Below, in pieces: positions 35,029 to 43,567 of a stretch of DNA of 64,000 bases (within the stretch, counting starts at the first letter, position 1; every line of letters starts with the position of its first letter). The notes beneath the pieces were generated by a model that searched no databases, was not told the DNA's origin, and saw only the letters and a list, made by a program, of their open reading frames with translations. Source of the stretch: UBA3478 sp036782715 (GTDB lineage: Bacteria; Bacteroidota; Bacteroidia; Flavobacteriales; Flavobacteriaceae); contig DAIPYN010000006.1 in assembly GCA_036782715.1 (NCBI GenBank), forward strand, positions 1 through 64,000. The letters are read 5' to 3'. The position numbers were made by a program, and so were the translations under genes.

Positions 35029-36819
35029 ATGGCTCACGAGGCAGAACACCATCACAAAGAAACCTTTATCACCAAGTATATTTTTAGTCAAGATCACAAG
35101 ATGATCGCTAAGCAATACTTGATTACTGGATTAATTATGGGTTTCATAGGAATCGCAATGTCCCTTTTATTCCGCATGCAATTAGCATGGCCGGGAGAAG
35201 CCTCTCCTGTTTTTAAAGCGCTTCTTGGTAAGTGGGCGCCTGATGGAGTAATGGACGCAGATATTTATCTAGCATTAGTAACGATTCATGGTACCATCAT
35301 GGTATTCTTCGTACTTACTGCAGGTTTAAGTGGTACGTTCTCTAATCTCCTTATTCCATTACAGATTGGTGCACGAGATATGGCATCTGGATTCCTTAAT
35401 ATGTTGTCTTATTGGTTGTTCTTTATTTCATGTGCAATCATGTTAGGATCCTTGTTTGCTGAGGCTGGTCCTGCGGCTGCAGGGTGGACGGTTTACCCTC
35501 CACTTTCGGCGCTTCCACAAGCTCAACCTGGTTCAGGATTGGGTATGACGATGTGGTTAGTTTCAATGGCTATTTTCATTGCTTCCTCACTTCTAGGATC
35601 ACTGAATTACATTGTGACAGTTCTTAACTTAAGAACCAAAGGAATGACCATGACGCGTCTTCCACTTACAATATGGGCATTCTTTGTCACTGCGATCATT
35701 GGTGTTGTCTCTTTCCCGGTATTACTTTCGGCTGCACTAATGTTGCTAATGGACCGTAGTTTTGGAACTTCTTTCTTCCTTTCGGATATTTTTATTCAAG
35801 GAGAGGTGCTGCACTATCAAGGTGGATCACCAGTACTTTATGAGCACCTTTTCTGGTTCTTAGGGCACCCTGAGGTTTATATTGTATTATTACCAGCCTT
35901 GGGTATTACTTCAGAGGTAATGTCTACAAATGCTCGTAAACCGATTTTCGGATACCGTGCGATGATTGCATCTATTTTGGGTATCGCTTTCCTTTCTACG
36001 ATTGTATGGGGTCACCACATGTTCGTTTCAGGGATGAACCCTTTCCTTGGTTCTGTATTTACCTTTACTACGCTCCTTATTGCTATTCCATCGGCAGTTA
36101 AGGCATTCAACTATATCACCACGCTTTGGAAAGGTAATCTTCAGTTGAATCCTGGCATGCTGTTTTCAATAGGTTTAGTATCTACCTTCATTACAGGAGG
36201 TCTTACTGGAATCATATTAGGGGATAGTACTCTTGATATTAATGTTCATGATACTTATTTCGTCGTTGCTCACTTCCACCTAGTAATGGGTATCTCTGCT
36301 CTTTATGGTTTATTTGCTGGGGTATACCACTGGTTCCCTAAAATGTTCCACGGCCGTATGATGAACAAAAATTTAGGGTATATCCACTTCTGGGTAACTG
36401 CTGTTGCTTCTTACGGAGTATTCTTCCCGATGCACTTTGTAGGTATGGCAGGGGTTCCAAGGAGGTATTATCAAAACACGGCATTCCCAATGTTTGATGA
36501 GTTAACAGACGTTCAAATTTTAATGACTGTCTTTGCACTTATTGCTGCAGCTGCTCAATTGGTGTTTGTATATAACTTTATCTACAGCATTTTCTATGGT
36601 AAGAAAGGTTCACAAAACCCATGGAAATCAAATACTTTAGAGTGGACGACTCCATTAGAGCACATTCACGGGAACTGGCCTGGCGCAATTCCTGAAGTTC
36701 ACCGTTGGTCATACGACTACAGTAAGACTTATGATGATGGGTCATACATCATTGAGGGGCAAGATTACGTTCCCCAACACATTCCACTTCAGCCTAATGA
36801 AGAAGAATTGAATCACTAA
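35029..36819 (+). CDS. coxA: cytochrome c oxidase subunit I
   Basis: 596 residues, about 12 membrane helices. Ligands: the low-spin heme His in TIHGTIMVFFV, the CuB/Tyr motif WFLGHPEVYIVLLPALG, HHMF for CuB, and HDTYFVVAHFHLVMG for the two heme irons. The Glu of GHPEVY identifies an A1-type heme-copper oxidase with a D-channel. It reduces O2 to water and pumps protons. Last gene of the operon; a strong terminator follows. Confidence 0.96.
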   Translation: MAHEAEHHHKETFITKYIFSQDHKMIAKQYLITGLIMGFIGIAMSLLFRMQLAWPGEASPVFKALLGKWAPDGVMDADIYLALVTIHGTIMVFFVLTAGLSGTFSNLLIPLQIGARDMASGFLNMLSYWLFFISCAIMLGSLFAEAGPAAAGWTVYPPLSALPQAQPGSGLGMTMWLVSMAIFIASSLLGSLNYIVTVLNLRTKGMTMTRLPLTIWAFFVTAIIGVVSFPVLLSAALMLLMDRSFGTSFFLSDIFIQGEVLHYQGGSPVLYEHLFWFLGHPEVYIVLLPALGITSEVMSTNARKPIFGYRAMIASILGIAFLSTIVWGHHMFVSGMNPFLGSVFTFTTLLIAIPSAVKAFNYITTLWKGNLQLNPGMLFSIGLVSTFITGGLTGIILGDSTLDINVHDTYFVVAHFHLVMGISALYGLFAGVYHWFPKMFHGRMMNKNLGYIHFWVTAVASYGVFFPMHFVGMAGVPRRYYQNTAFPMFDELTDVQILMTVFALIAAAAQLVFVYNFIYSIFYGKKGSQNPWKSNTLEWTTPLEHIHGNWPGAIPEVHRWSYDYSKTYDDGSYIIEGQDYVPQHIPLQPNEEELNH

Positions 36820-36849
36820 GATTAACTCCGTTTTTATAAAAAGGAAGGA

Positions 36850-36876
36850 AGCCCTGCATCTGCAGGGCTTTTTTTA
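36850..36876 (+). terminator. terminator of the ACIII-cox operon
   Basis: Arms AGCCCTGCA and TGCAGGGCT around a 2-base loop, followed by a run of eight T. Confidence 0.88.
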
Positions 36877-36910
36877 TGAGGATTACCTACCTTTAAATAA
36901 AGCTTTGAAT

Positions 36911-37936
36911 ATGAATGAGAACTTAGATGCTACTGGAGCGCATTTCGAAAAAGAAGAGTTTGATATTGAGCGCGCTCTGCGGCCTAAGGGCTTCGATGAT
37001 TTTGCGGGTCAGGATGCGGTTCTCGAGAATCTGAAAATCTTTGTAGAGGCTGCTAACCTTCGAGATGAGGCACTTGATCATACCTTACTTCATGGTCCTC
37101 CGGGGCTAGGAAAGACTACCCTTGCTCATATTTTAGCGAATGAGTTAGAGGTGAATATTAAAATCACCTCGGGTCCCGTTTTAGATAAGCCCGGTGATTT
37201 GGCAGGCCTTCTTACCAATTTAGAAGAGCGAGATGTGCTATTTATCGATGAGATTCATCGCTTGAGCCCGGTAGTAGAGGAGTATCTATATTCTGCTATG
37301 GAAGATTATAAGATCGATATTATGATTGAGACAGGGCCAAATGCTCGCTCTGTTCAGATTCATTTAAAGCCATTTACCTTAATTGGAGCTACCACCCGTT
37401 CAGGTCTGTTAACCGCTCCTATGCGTGCTCGATTTGGTATTCAGTCTCGTCTCTCGTATTACAGCACAGAGTTATTATCTACGATTGCCTTGCGTAGTGC
37501 AGAAATTTTACGTGTTCCTATGGATGAAAGCGCAGCTATTGAGATTGCGGGAAGAAGTAGGGGTACTCCAAGAATTTGTAATGCCTTACTGCGTCGTGTT
37601 CGCGATTTTGCACAGATTAAGGGAAATGGGACGATCGATTTAGAGATTGCTCGATTTGGGTTAAAAGCACTCAATGTGGATGCTCATGGTCTAGATGAAA
37701 TGGATAATAAAATTTTATCTACACTTATCGATAAGTTTGGTGGAGGCCCTGTTGGCATCAATACGCTAGCTACTGCAGTATCCGAAAATCCTGAAACGCT
37801 AGAAGAAGTGTATGAGCCCTTCTTGATTCAGGAAGGCTTTTTAGTTAGAACTCCGAGAGGGCGAGAGGCGACACCTTTAGCGTATGCACATTTAGGAAGA
37901 ACCAAATCTTCAAGCCAGAAAGGACTGTTTGAATAA
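36911..37936 (+). CDS. ruvB: Holliday junction branch migration helicase RuvB
   Basis: 341 residues. Walker A GPPGLGKTTLAH, Walker B LFIDEIHRL, sensor 1 GATTRSGLLTAPMRARFG and the C-terminal winged helix with TPRGREATPLAY are diagnostic. It drives branch migration with RuvA (42.98 kb in this window). The open frame extends 6 bases to a TTG, but the ATG at 36911 is the sensible start. Confidence 0.96.
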   Translation: MNENLDATGAHFEKEEFDIERALRPKGFDDFAGQDAVLENLKIFVEAANLRDEALDHTLLHGPPGLGKTTLAHILANELEVNIKITSGPVLDKPGDLAGLLTNLEERDVLFIDEIHRLSPVVEEYLYSAMEDYKIDIMIETGPNARSVQIHLKPFTLIGATTRSGLLTAPMRARFGIQSRLSYYSTELLSTIALRSAEILRVPMDESAAIEIAGRSRGTPRICNALLRRVRDFAQIKGNGTIDLEIARFGLKALNVDAHGLDEMDNKILSTLIDKFGGGPVGINTLATAVSENPETLEEVYEPFLIQEGFLVRTPRGREATPLAYAHLGRTKSSSQKGLFE

Positions 37937-37941
37937 AAAAG

Positions 37942-38883
37942 ATGCAGAAGGATGAGAAACTACATAGACGTTCTGTTTTTCTAAAGGAGGTGGCTCAGCG
38001 TCACGGATTTTTATCTTCTGGTATTGCAAAGGCGGAGTTTCTTGAAGAAGATGCTCCTCGATTAGAATCTTGGTTAAACAACGGTTATCATGGTCAGATG
38101 ACCTATATGGAACGCAATTTTGATTTGCGATTGGATCCTACCAAGCTTGTTCCCGGAGCCAAATCGGTAATTTCGCTATTATTTAATTATTATCCGTCAG
38201 AAACAGTCGCTTTCAAGCAAGATCAGTTTAAGATTTCTAAGTATGCCTACGGTAAAGACTATCATGAGGTAATTAAAAAGAAGTTGCGGGCCCTATTTTA
38301 TGATTTACAGCAAGAATTCGGTGCGATTGAAGGACGTGTTTTTGTTGATTCTGCTCCAATATTAGAAAAGTCTTGGGCGCAAAAATCTGGTCTTGGATGG
38401 GTGGCTAAAAATGCCAATCTAATCAGTAAGCAAAAGGGCTCTTTTTTTTTCTTGGCTGAAATCATTCTCGATTTAGAGTTTGAATATGACCATCCGGTAA
38501 CCACAGATCACTGCGGAAGTTGTACGGCCTGCATAGATGCGTGCCCTACGCAGGCTATTGTCGCTCCAAATGTAGTTGATGGGTCTAGGTGTATTTCATA
38601 CTTCACAATAGAGTTGAAAGAAGCTATTCCGACCAGTTTTAAAGGTCTTTTCGATGATTGGGCATTTGGTTGTGATACTTGTCAAGATGTTTGCCCATGG
38701 AATCGTTTTTCGAAAAGCCATAGTGAGCCGTTATTTGATCCTCAATCTGAACTATTGACCTTAAGTGCTAACGACTGGATCGAAATGACCGAAGAAACCT
38801 TTTCAAGGGTGTTTAAAAAATCTGCGGTGAAACGTACCAAGTATGCAGGTTTAAAAAGAAACATCGACTTTTTGAAAAAGTAG
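37942..38883 (+). CDS. queG: epoxyqueuosine reductase
   Basis: 313 residues. Reduces epoxyqueuosine to queuosine in tRNA, using cobalamin and two 4Fe-4S clusters. CGSCTACIDACPTQAI and CDTCQDVCPWNR provide the cluster cysteines. The N-terminal half is the corrinoid-binding reductase fold. Directly downstream of ruvB (5-base gap), a pairing I recall from other flavobacteria. Confidence 0.94.
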   Translation: MQKDEKLHRRSVFLKEVAQRHGFLSSGIAKAEFLEEDAPRLESWLNNGYHGQMTYMERNFDLRLDPTKLVPGAKSVISLLFNYYPSETVAFKQDQFKISKYAYGKDYHEVIKKKLRALFYDLQQEFGAIEGRVFVDSAPILEKSWAQKSGLGWVAKNANLISKQKGSFFFLAEIILDLEFEYDHPVTTDHCGSCTACIDACPTQAIVAPNVVDGSRCISYFTIELKEAIPTSFKGLFDDWAFGCDTCQDVCPWNRFSKSHSEPLFDPQSELLTLSANDWIEMTEETFSRVFKKSAVKRTKYAGLKRNIDFLKK

Positions 38884-38910
38884 CTATATTCATGGACTAA
38901 ATATGCAACC

Positions 38911-40629
38911 ATGAATCAATTAAGCACTCTTGATATTGGAGTTATTGTAGTCTACCTCATAGGTATCGTTATCTATGGAATTTCTAAATCGAAAAGAGAA
39001 AGTTCAGAGGACTATTTCTTAGGGGGAAGAACAATGACTTGGCCAATTGTCGGAATTGCTCTTTTCTCTGCAAATATCTCCAGCTCTACTTTAGTGGGTT
39101 TAGCCTCTGATGGTTTTCAGACCAATATTAACGTTTACAATTATGAGTGGTATGCCGTAATTGTCTTGATCATATTTTCGGTTTTCTTCTTGCCTTTTTA
39201 CTTAAAATCAGGGGTGTATACCATGCCTGAATTTTTAGAGCGTCGTTTTGATAAGCGTTCTAGATATTACTTTTCATTAATTACAGTCATTGGTAACGTT
39301 ATGGTGGATACCGCTGCTGCATTATATGTGGGTTCGATCGTTTTGAAATTACTTTTTCCCGAGTACAGCTCAACAACGATTATTATTCTCTTAGCAATCG
39401 CAGCTGCAGCTTACACCATTCCTGGAGGGCTTAACTCTGTAATTCAAACCGAAGTAATTCAGGCGATCCTTCTAATTATAGGGTCTTGTTTAATCACCTA
39501 TTTTGCCTTTGACCAATTAGGCGGGGGTTGGTCAGCTATGATGGATGGCCTTGACGGAATGCTATCTTCGGGGCAAATAGATTTTGGAGACCGGGCCGCT
39601 AACGGAGCCTATATACCCAAGACCGCTCAGGAAGTGTTTAGCGTTGTTCGTCCGGCGAATGATGAATTTATGCCCTGGTGGGGATTAATTTCGGGTGTGG
39701 CTCTATTAGGATTTTATTTCTGGGCAAATAACCAGTTTATGGTTCAGCGAGTTCTTGGAGCTAAAGATTTACATCACGGTCGTATGGGAGCGCTCTTTGC
39801 AGGGTTTCTTAAACTACCTGTGATTTTCATTATGATTGTTCCTGGTGTTTTAGCCTTATTACTTTTTAATGATTTAGATATTAGTGGACTTAATTATCCG
39901 TTAGCTAGTGGAGAGATGTGTGCTTCACTGACTGATTGTCCGAACCTTACTTACCCAGTATTACTATTCCAGCTATTACCAACAGGAGTTCTAGGTTTAG
40001 TGGTAGCAGGATTATTGGCTGCAATGATGTCTTCAGTGTCAGCTACTTTTAATTCGGCTTCAACGCTAATTACCATGGACTTTGTAAAGCAATTCAAGCC
40101 TGGGTTAGATGGTAAGCAACTAGTAAGAGTAGGCCAGATCACAACATTAGTTTTAGTGGTGTTAGCCTCTATGTGGGTGCCTTTTATTGAAAAGGTAAGC
40201 GATTCCCTATGGGGTTATCTTCAACTGGTGATTGCATTTACTTCACCACCTGTAGTGGCAACGTTTATTTTAGGTCTTTTCTGGAAAAAATCAAACGCAA
40301 ACGGCGCATTCTCAAGTCTCATGGTCGGAGGTGCCTTTGCTGTATTTATGATTCTTTCAGCTTCGTTTGATTGGTCTCCATATATCAATGATCTACACTT
40401 TCTAGCGAAAGCTAATTTATTATTTGTGATTGCTGTAGTGGTTAACGTTGTTGTCAGTCTAACTTTTGGTAAGGTAGATGAACAAAAAGTTGCTGAGTAT
40501 ACCTACAAACGATCGTTCTATAACGAAGAAACGGAGCAACTGAAAGGACTTCCTTGGTACAAAAACTATCGTACGCTATCGGTTATCTTACTCATAATCA
40601 CCGCGATTTTTGTCGGAATGTTCTGGTAG
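38911..40629 (+). CDS. sodium/solute symporter (SSS family)
   Basis: 572 residues with about 13-14 membrane helices. The N-terminal EDYFLGGRTMTWPIVGIALF and ISSSTLVGLASDGFQ are the SGLT/PutP-type signature. The best match by eye is to sugar-type SSS members common in Bacteroidota. The extra short insertion around 360-370 with CASLTDCPN (a possible disulfide loop) is between helices. The substrate cannot be told. 27 bases after queG and 69 before maeB. Confidence 0.85.
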   Translation: MNQLSTLDIGVIVVYLIGIVIYGISKSKRESSEDYFLGGRTMTWPIVGIALFSANISSSTLVGLASDGFQTNINVYNYEWYAVIVLIIFSVFFLPFYLKSGVYTMPEFLERRFDKRSRYYFSLITVIGNVMVDTAAALYVGSIVLKLLFPEYSSTTIIILLAIAAAAYTIPGGLNSVIQTEVIQAILLIIGSCLITYFAFDQLGGGWSAMMDGLDGMLSSGQIDFGDRAANGAYIPKTAQEVFSVVRPANDEFMPWWGLISGVALLGFYFWANNQFMVQRVLGAKDLHHGRMGALFAGFLKLPVIFIMIVPGVLALLLFNDLDISGLNYPLASGEMCASLTDCPNLTYPVLLFQLLPTGVLGLVVAGLLAAMMSSVSATFNSASTLITMDFVKQFKPGLDGKQLVRVGQITTLVLVVLASMWVPFIEKVSDSLWGYLQLVIAFTSPPVVATFILGLFWKKSNANGAFSSLMVGGAFAVFMILSASFDWSPYINDLHFLAKANLLFVIAVVVNVVVSLTFGKVDEQKVAEYTYKRSFYNEETEQLKGLPWYKNYRTLSVILLIITAIFVGMFW

Positions 40630-40672
40630 AGAACAATTCTGTTTTGACGACATTCCCAGTGAGGGAATCACG

Positions 40673-40680
40673 TATCTTTG
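40673..40680 (+). promoter_or_regulatory. -7 element of maeB
   Basis: TATCTTTG matches TAnnTTTG, 18 bases before the maeB ATG. The nearest TTG (40644-40646) is 26 bases upstream, longer than usual. Confidence 0.45.
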
Positions 40681-40698
40681 ATATACAATTAGACTGAA

Positions 40699-42972
40699 AT
40701 GAGAAACTCAAGACAGCGAAGAGAGTCGCTAGTATATCACGCAAAACCACAGCCGGGTAAGATTAAGATTGTTCCGACTAAACCTTACCAAACACAGAGA
40801 GATTTAGCGATTGCTTACTCTCCAGGAGTTGCTGAGCCTTGTTTAGAAATTGCAGAAACTCCAACAGATGCGTACAAGTATACCTCTAAGGGAAATATTG
40901 TCGCGGTTATTTCAAATGGTACTGCCGTACTCGGCTTAGGTGATATAGGTCCATTGGCTTCAAAGCCTGTGATGGAGGGTAAATGCGTACTCTTTAAAAT
41001 TTTTGCAGATATCGATGGTATGGATATCGAGGTTGATACTAAGGATGTTGATGAGTTTGTAGAGACAGTCAAGCGTATTGCTCCAACTTTTGGAGGAATC
41101 AATCTTGAAGATATTAAAGCGCCAGAGGCCTTTGAGATCGAACGCAGGTTGAAAGAGGAATTAGATATACCAGTCATGCACGATGATCAGCATGGTACTG
41201 CGATTATTTCAGCTGCCGCATTAATCAATGCGCTTGAATTGGCTGAAAAGAATATCGAGGATGTTCGAATTGTGGTAAGTGGGGCAGGTGCAGCTGCAGT
41301 TTCTTGTACTAAACTATACAAAGCCTTCGGAGCTTCTGCAGAGAACATTATCATGCTCGATAGTAAAGGGGTGATTCGTAAGGATCGCGAAAACTTAAGC
41401 CCTTCAAAAGAGGAGTTTGCAACTGCTATTGATGTTCACACCCTTGAAGATGCGATGGTAAATGCAGACGTTTTTATCGGTCTGTCGATTGCCGATATTG
41501 TCACTCCAGAGATGCTTCAATCGATGGCAGCCAACCCTATTGTATTTGCTATGGCGAATCCAAATCCAGAGATTAATTATGATTTGGCCATTCGCACTCG
41601 TGAGGATATTATTATGGCTACCGGTCGTTCAGATCATCCTAATCAAGTAAATAATGTCTTAGGATTCCCTTTCATTTTCAGGGGAGCATTAGATGTTCGC
41701 GCTACTAAGATTAATGAAGAAATGAAGATGGCGGCGGTTCGCGCTTTAGCTGATTTGGCAAAAGAACCGGTACCAGAGCAGGTTAATATTACCTATGATA
41801 TTACTCGTTTGGCTTTCGGTAGAGAGTATATCATTCCAAAACCTTTTGACCCTAGACTTATTTCTAAAATCCCGGTGGAGGTGGCTAAGGCAGCTATCGC
41901 TTCGGGGGTTGCTCAAATTGAAATTACCGATTGGGAGAAATATGAGGAGGAACTTATGGCGCGCTCGGGTAATGACAATAAATTTATTCGATCACTTCAT
42001 GATAAGGCTAAATTGAATCCTAAGCGTGTGGTTTTTGCCGAAGCAGATCAGATTGATGTGCTAAAAGCTGCTCAGTTTGTTTCTGATGAAGGTATGGCTT
42101 ATCCTATTCTTCTTGGAGATAAAGAGGTAATTGAGAGCCTTAAAGAGGAATTAGAGTTTGATACTGAGGTTCCCATTATTGATCCATCTGATGATGATCA
42201 ACAAGCTCGCCGGGACGAATTCGCCAAGCTCTTATGGAGTCGAGGGGAGCGCGATGGGGTTCAGAGATACAGTGCAGGTGTTCGAATGATGCATAGAAAC
42301 TATTTCGGTCCTATGATGGTTCTTTCGGGAGAAGCAGATGCAATGATATCGGGGTATTCTCGCTCATTCCCTAAAGTGTTGCTTCCAGTATTAGAAACGG
42401 TGGGTAGAGGCCCTGGAATCAAGAGAGCGGCCACGATGAATATCATGATGACTCCGCGTGGACCACTATTCTTAGCGGATACCGCAATAAATGTTAATCC
42501 TACAGCCGAAGAGTTAGCTGAGATCGCAGTGATGACGGCAAGAGAGGTTCGTTCTTTCGGATACGAACCTGCAATGGCAATGCTATCTTATTCGAACTAC
42601 GGTTCTTCAAGTAAGCCCGAAGCCAGAAAGGTAAAGAACGCGGTCAAAATCTTACATAGAGATCATCCAGATTTGATTGTTGATGGAGAGATTCAGGCAG
42701 ATTTTGCACTAAATCTTGAGATGGGTTCCCAAACCTTCCCATTTTCAAAGCTGTCTAATCGAAAAGTCAATACCTTAATATTTCCTAACCTTGATTCTGC
42801 CAATATCACCTACAAGCTGATGAAAGAGCTGCACGGGGTAAAATCAATTGGTCCTGTCATGTTAGGTTTAGACAAACCAATTCATATCCTACAGTTAGGG
42901 GCTAGTGTTGAGGAAATCATCAATATGACCTCTATTGCAGTAACCGACGTACAGCGCGCAACAAAAAAATAG
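40699..42972 (+). CDS. maeB: NADP-dependent malic enzyme with a phosphotransacetylase-like domain
   Basis: 757 residues. The malic enzyme domain (about 1-425) has the Tyr/Lys catalytic region (AYSPGVAEPC) and VMHDDQHGTAIISAAAL and a Rossmann GAGAAAVSC; the C-terminal 320 residues resemble phosphate acetyltransferase. Two-domain MaeB enzymes of this type convert malate to pyruvate with NADPH production; the PTA-like part is usually regulatory (acetyl-CoA binding) and not catalytic. Followed by ruvA after 6 bases. Confidence 0.94.
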   Translation: MRNSRQRRESLVYHAKPQPGKIKIVPTKPYQTQRDLAIAYSPGVAEPCLEIAETPTDAYKYTSKGNIVAVISNGTAVLGLGDIGPLASKPVMEGKCVLFKIFADIDGMDIEVDTKDVDEFVETVKRIAPTFGGINLEDIKAPEAFEIERRLKEELDIPVMHDDQHGTAIISAAALINALELAEKNIEDVRIVVSGAGAAAVSCTKLYKAFGASAENIIMLDSKGVIRKDRENLSPSKEEFATAIDVHTLEDAMVNADVFIGLSIADIVTPEMLQSMAANPIVFAMANPNPEINYDLAIRTREDIIMATGRSDHPNQVNNVLGFPFIFRGALDVRATKINEEMKMAAVRALADLAKEPVPEQVNITYDITRLAFGREYIIPKPFDPRLISKIPVEVAKAAIASGVAQIEITDWEKYEEELMARSGNDNKFIRSLHDKAKLNPKRVVFAEADQIDVLKAAQFVSDEGMAYPILLGDKEVIESLKEELEFDTEVPIIDPSDDDQQARRDEFAKLLWSRGERDGVQRYSAGVRMMHRNYFGPMMVLSGEADAMISGYSRSFPKVLLPVLETVGRGPGIKRAATMNIMMTPRGPLFLADTAINVNPTAEELAEIAVMTAREVRSFGYEPAMAMLSYSNYGSSSKPEARKVKNAVKILHRDHPDLIVDGEIQADFALNLEMGSQTFPFSKLSNRKVNTLIFPNLDSANITYKLMKELHGVKSIGPVMLGLDKPIHILQLGASVEEIINMTSIAVTDVQRATKK

Positions 42973-42978
42973 ACGATT

Positions 42979-43566
42979 ATGATTAGCCACCTCAGAGGTC
43001 GAATGATAGAAAAAACTCCCACTCATGTGATTCTTGAGTGTAATGGGGTAGGTTATCATCTCGAGGTATCGCTTCATACCTTTTCTGGGTTGAGTTCAGA
43101 AGAGGAGCAACTTCTGTACACCCATCTCCAAATCAAGGAGGATAGCCATACGCTTTTCGGATTTTTATCTGAATTTGAGCGCGCAGTATTTCGATTGCTC
43201 ATTTCGGTAAGTGGAGTTGGGGCGGCAACGGCCAGAACAATGCTTTCGTCGTTAAGCCCTTCTGACGTAGTTGGAGCAATTGCATCTGAGCAAGTAGCCG
43301 TTGTGCAGTCGGTTAAAGGAATCGGGGCAAAAACGGCTCAACGAATGATCTTAGAATTAAAAGATAAAGTCTTAGCATTAGAGGGAGCCGAAGATGTGGT
43401 AGCGAACACAACGCTCAAAGGGCAAAATGGAGAAGAAGCAATAGCTGCTTTAGAGGTGCTTGGCTTCACTCGAAAATCAGTTCAGAAAATTGTAGATAAG
43501 CTATTGACTGCAGACTCGCAGATGAGTGTCGAAGATCTTATCAAGAATACGCTAAACGCAATTTAA
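42979..43566 (+). CDS. ruvA: Holliday junction branch migration protein RuvA
   Basis: 195 residues: OB-fold domain I (MISHLRGRMIEKTPTHVILE), helix-hairpin-helix motifs in domain II (LISVSGVGAATARTMLSSL and VKGIGAKTAQRMILEL) and the small C-terminal domain III that contacts RuvB. The gene is 6 bases after maeB and ends 1 base before sprA. Confidence 0.95.
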   Translation: MISHLRGRMIEKTPTHVILECNGVGYHLEVSLHTFSGLSSEEEQLLYTHLQIKEDSHTLFGFLSEFERAVFRLLISVSGVGAATARTMLSSLSPSDVVGAIASEQVAVVQSVKGIGAKTAQRMILELKDKVLALEGAEDVVANTTLKGQNGEEAIAALEVLGFTRKSVQKIVDKLLTADSQMSVEDLIKNTLNAI

Positions 43567-43567
43567 A

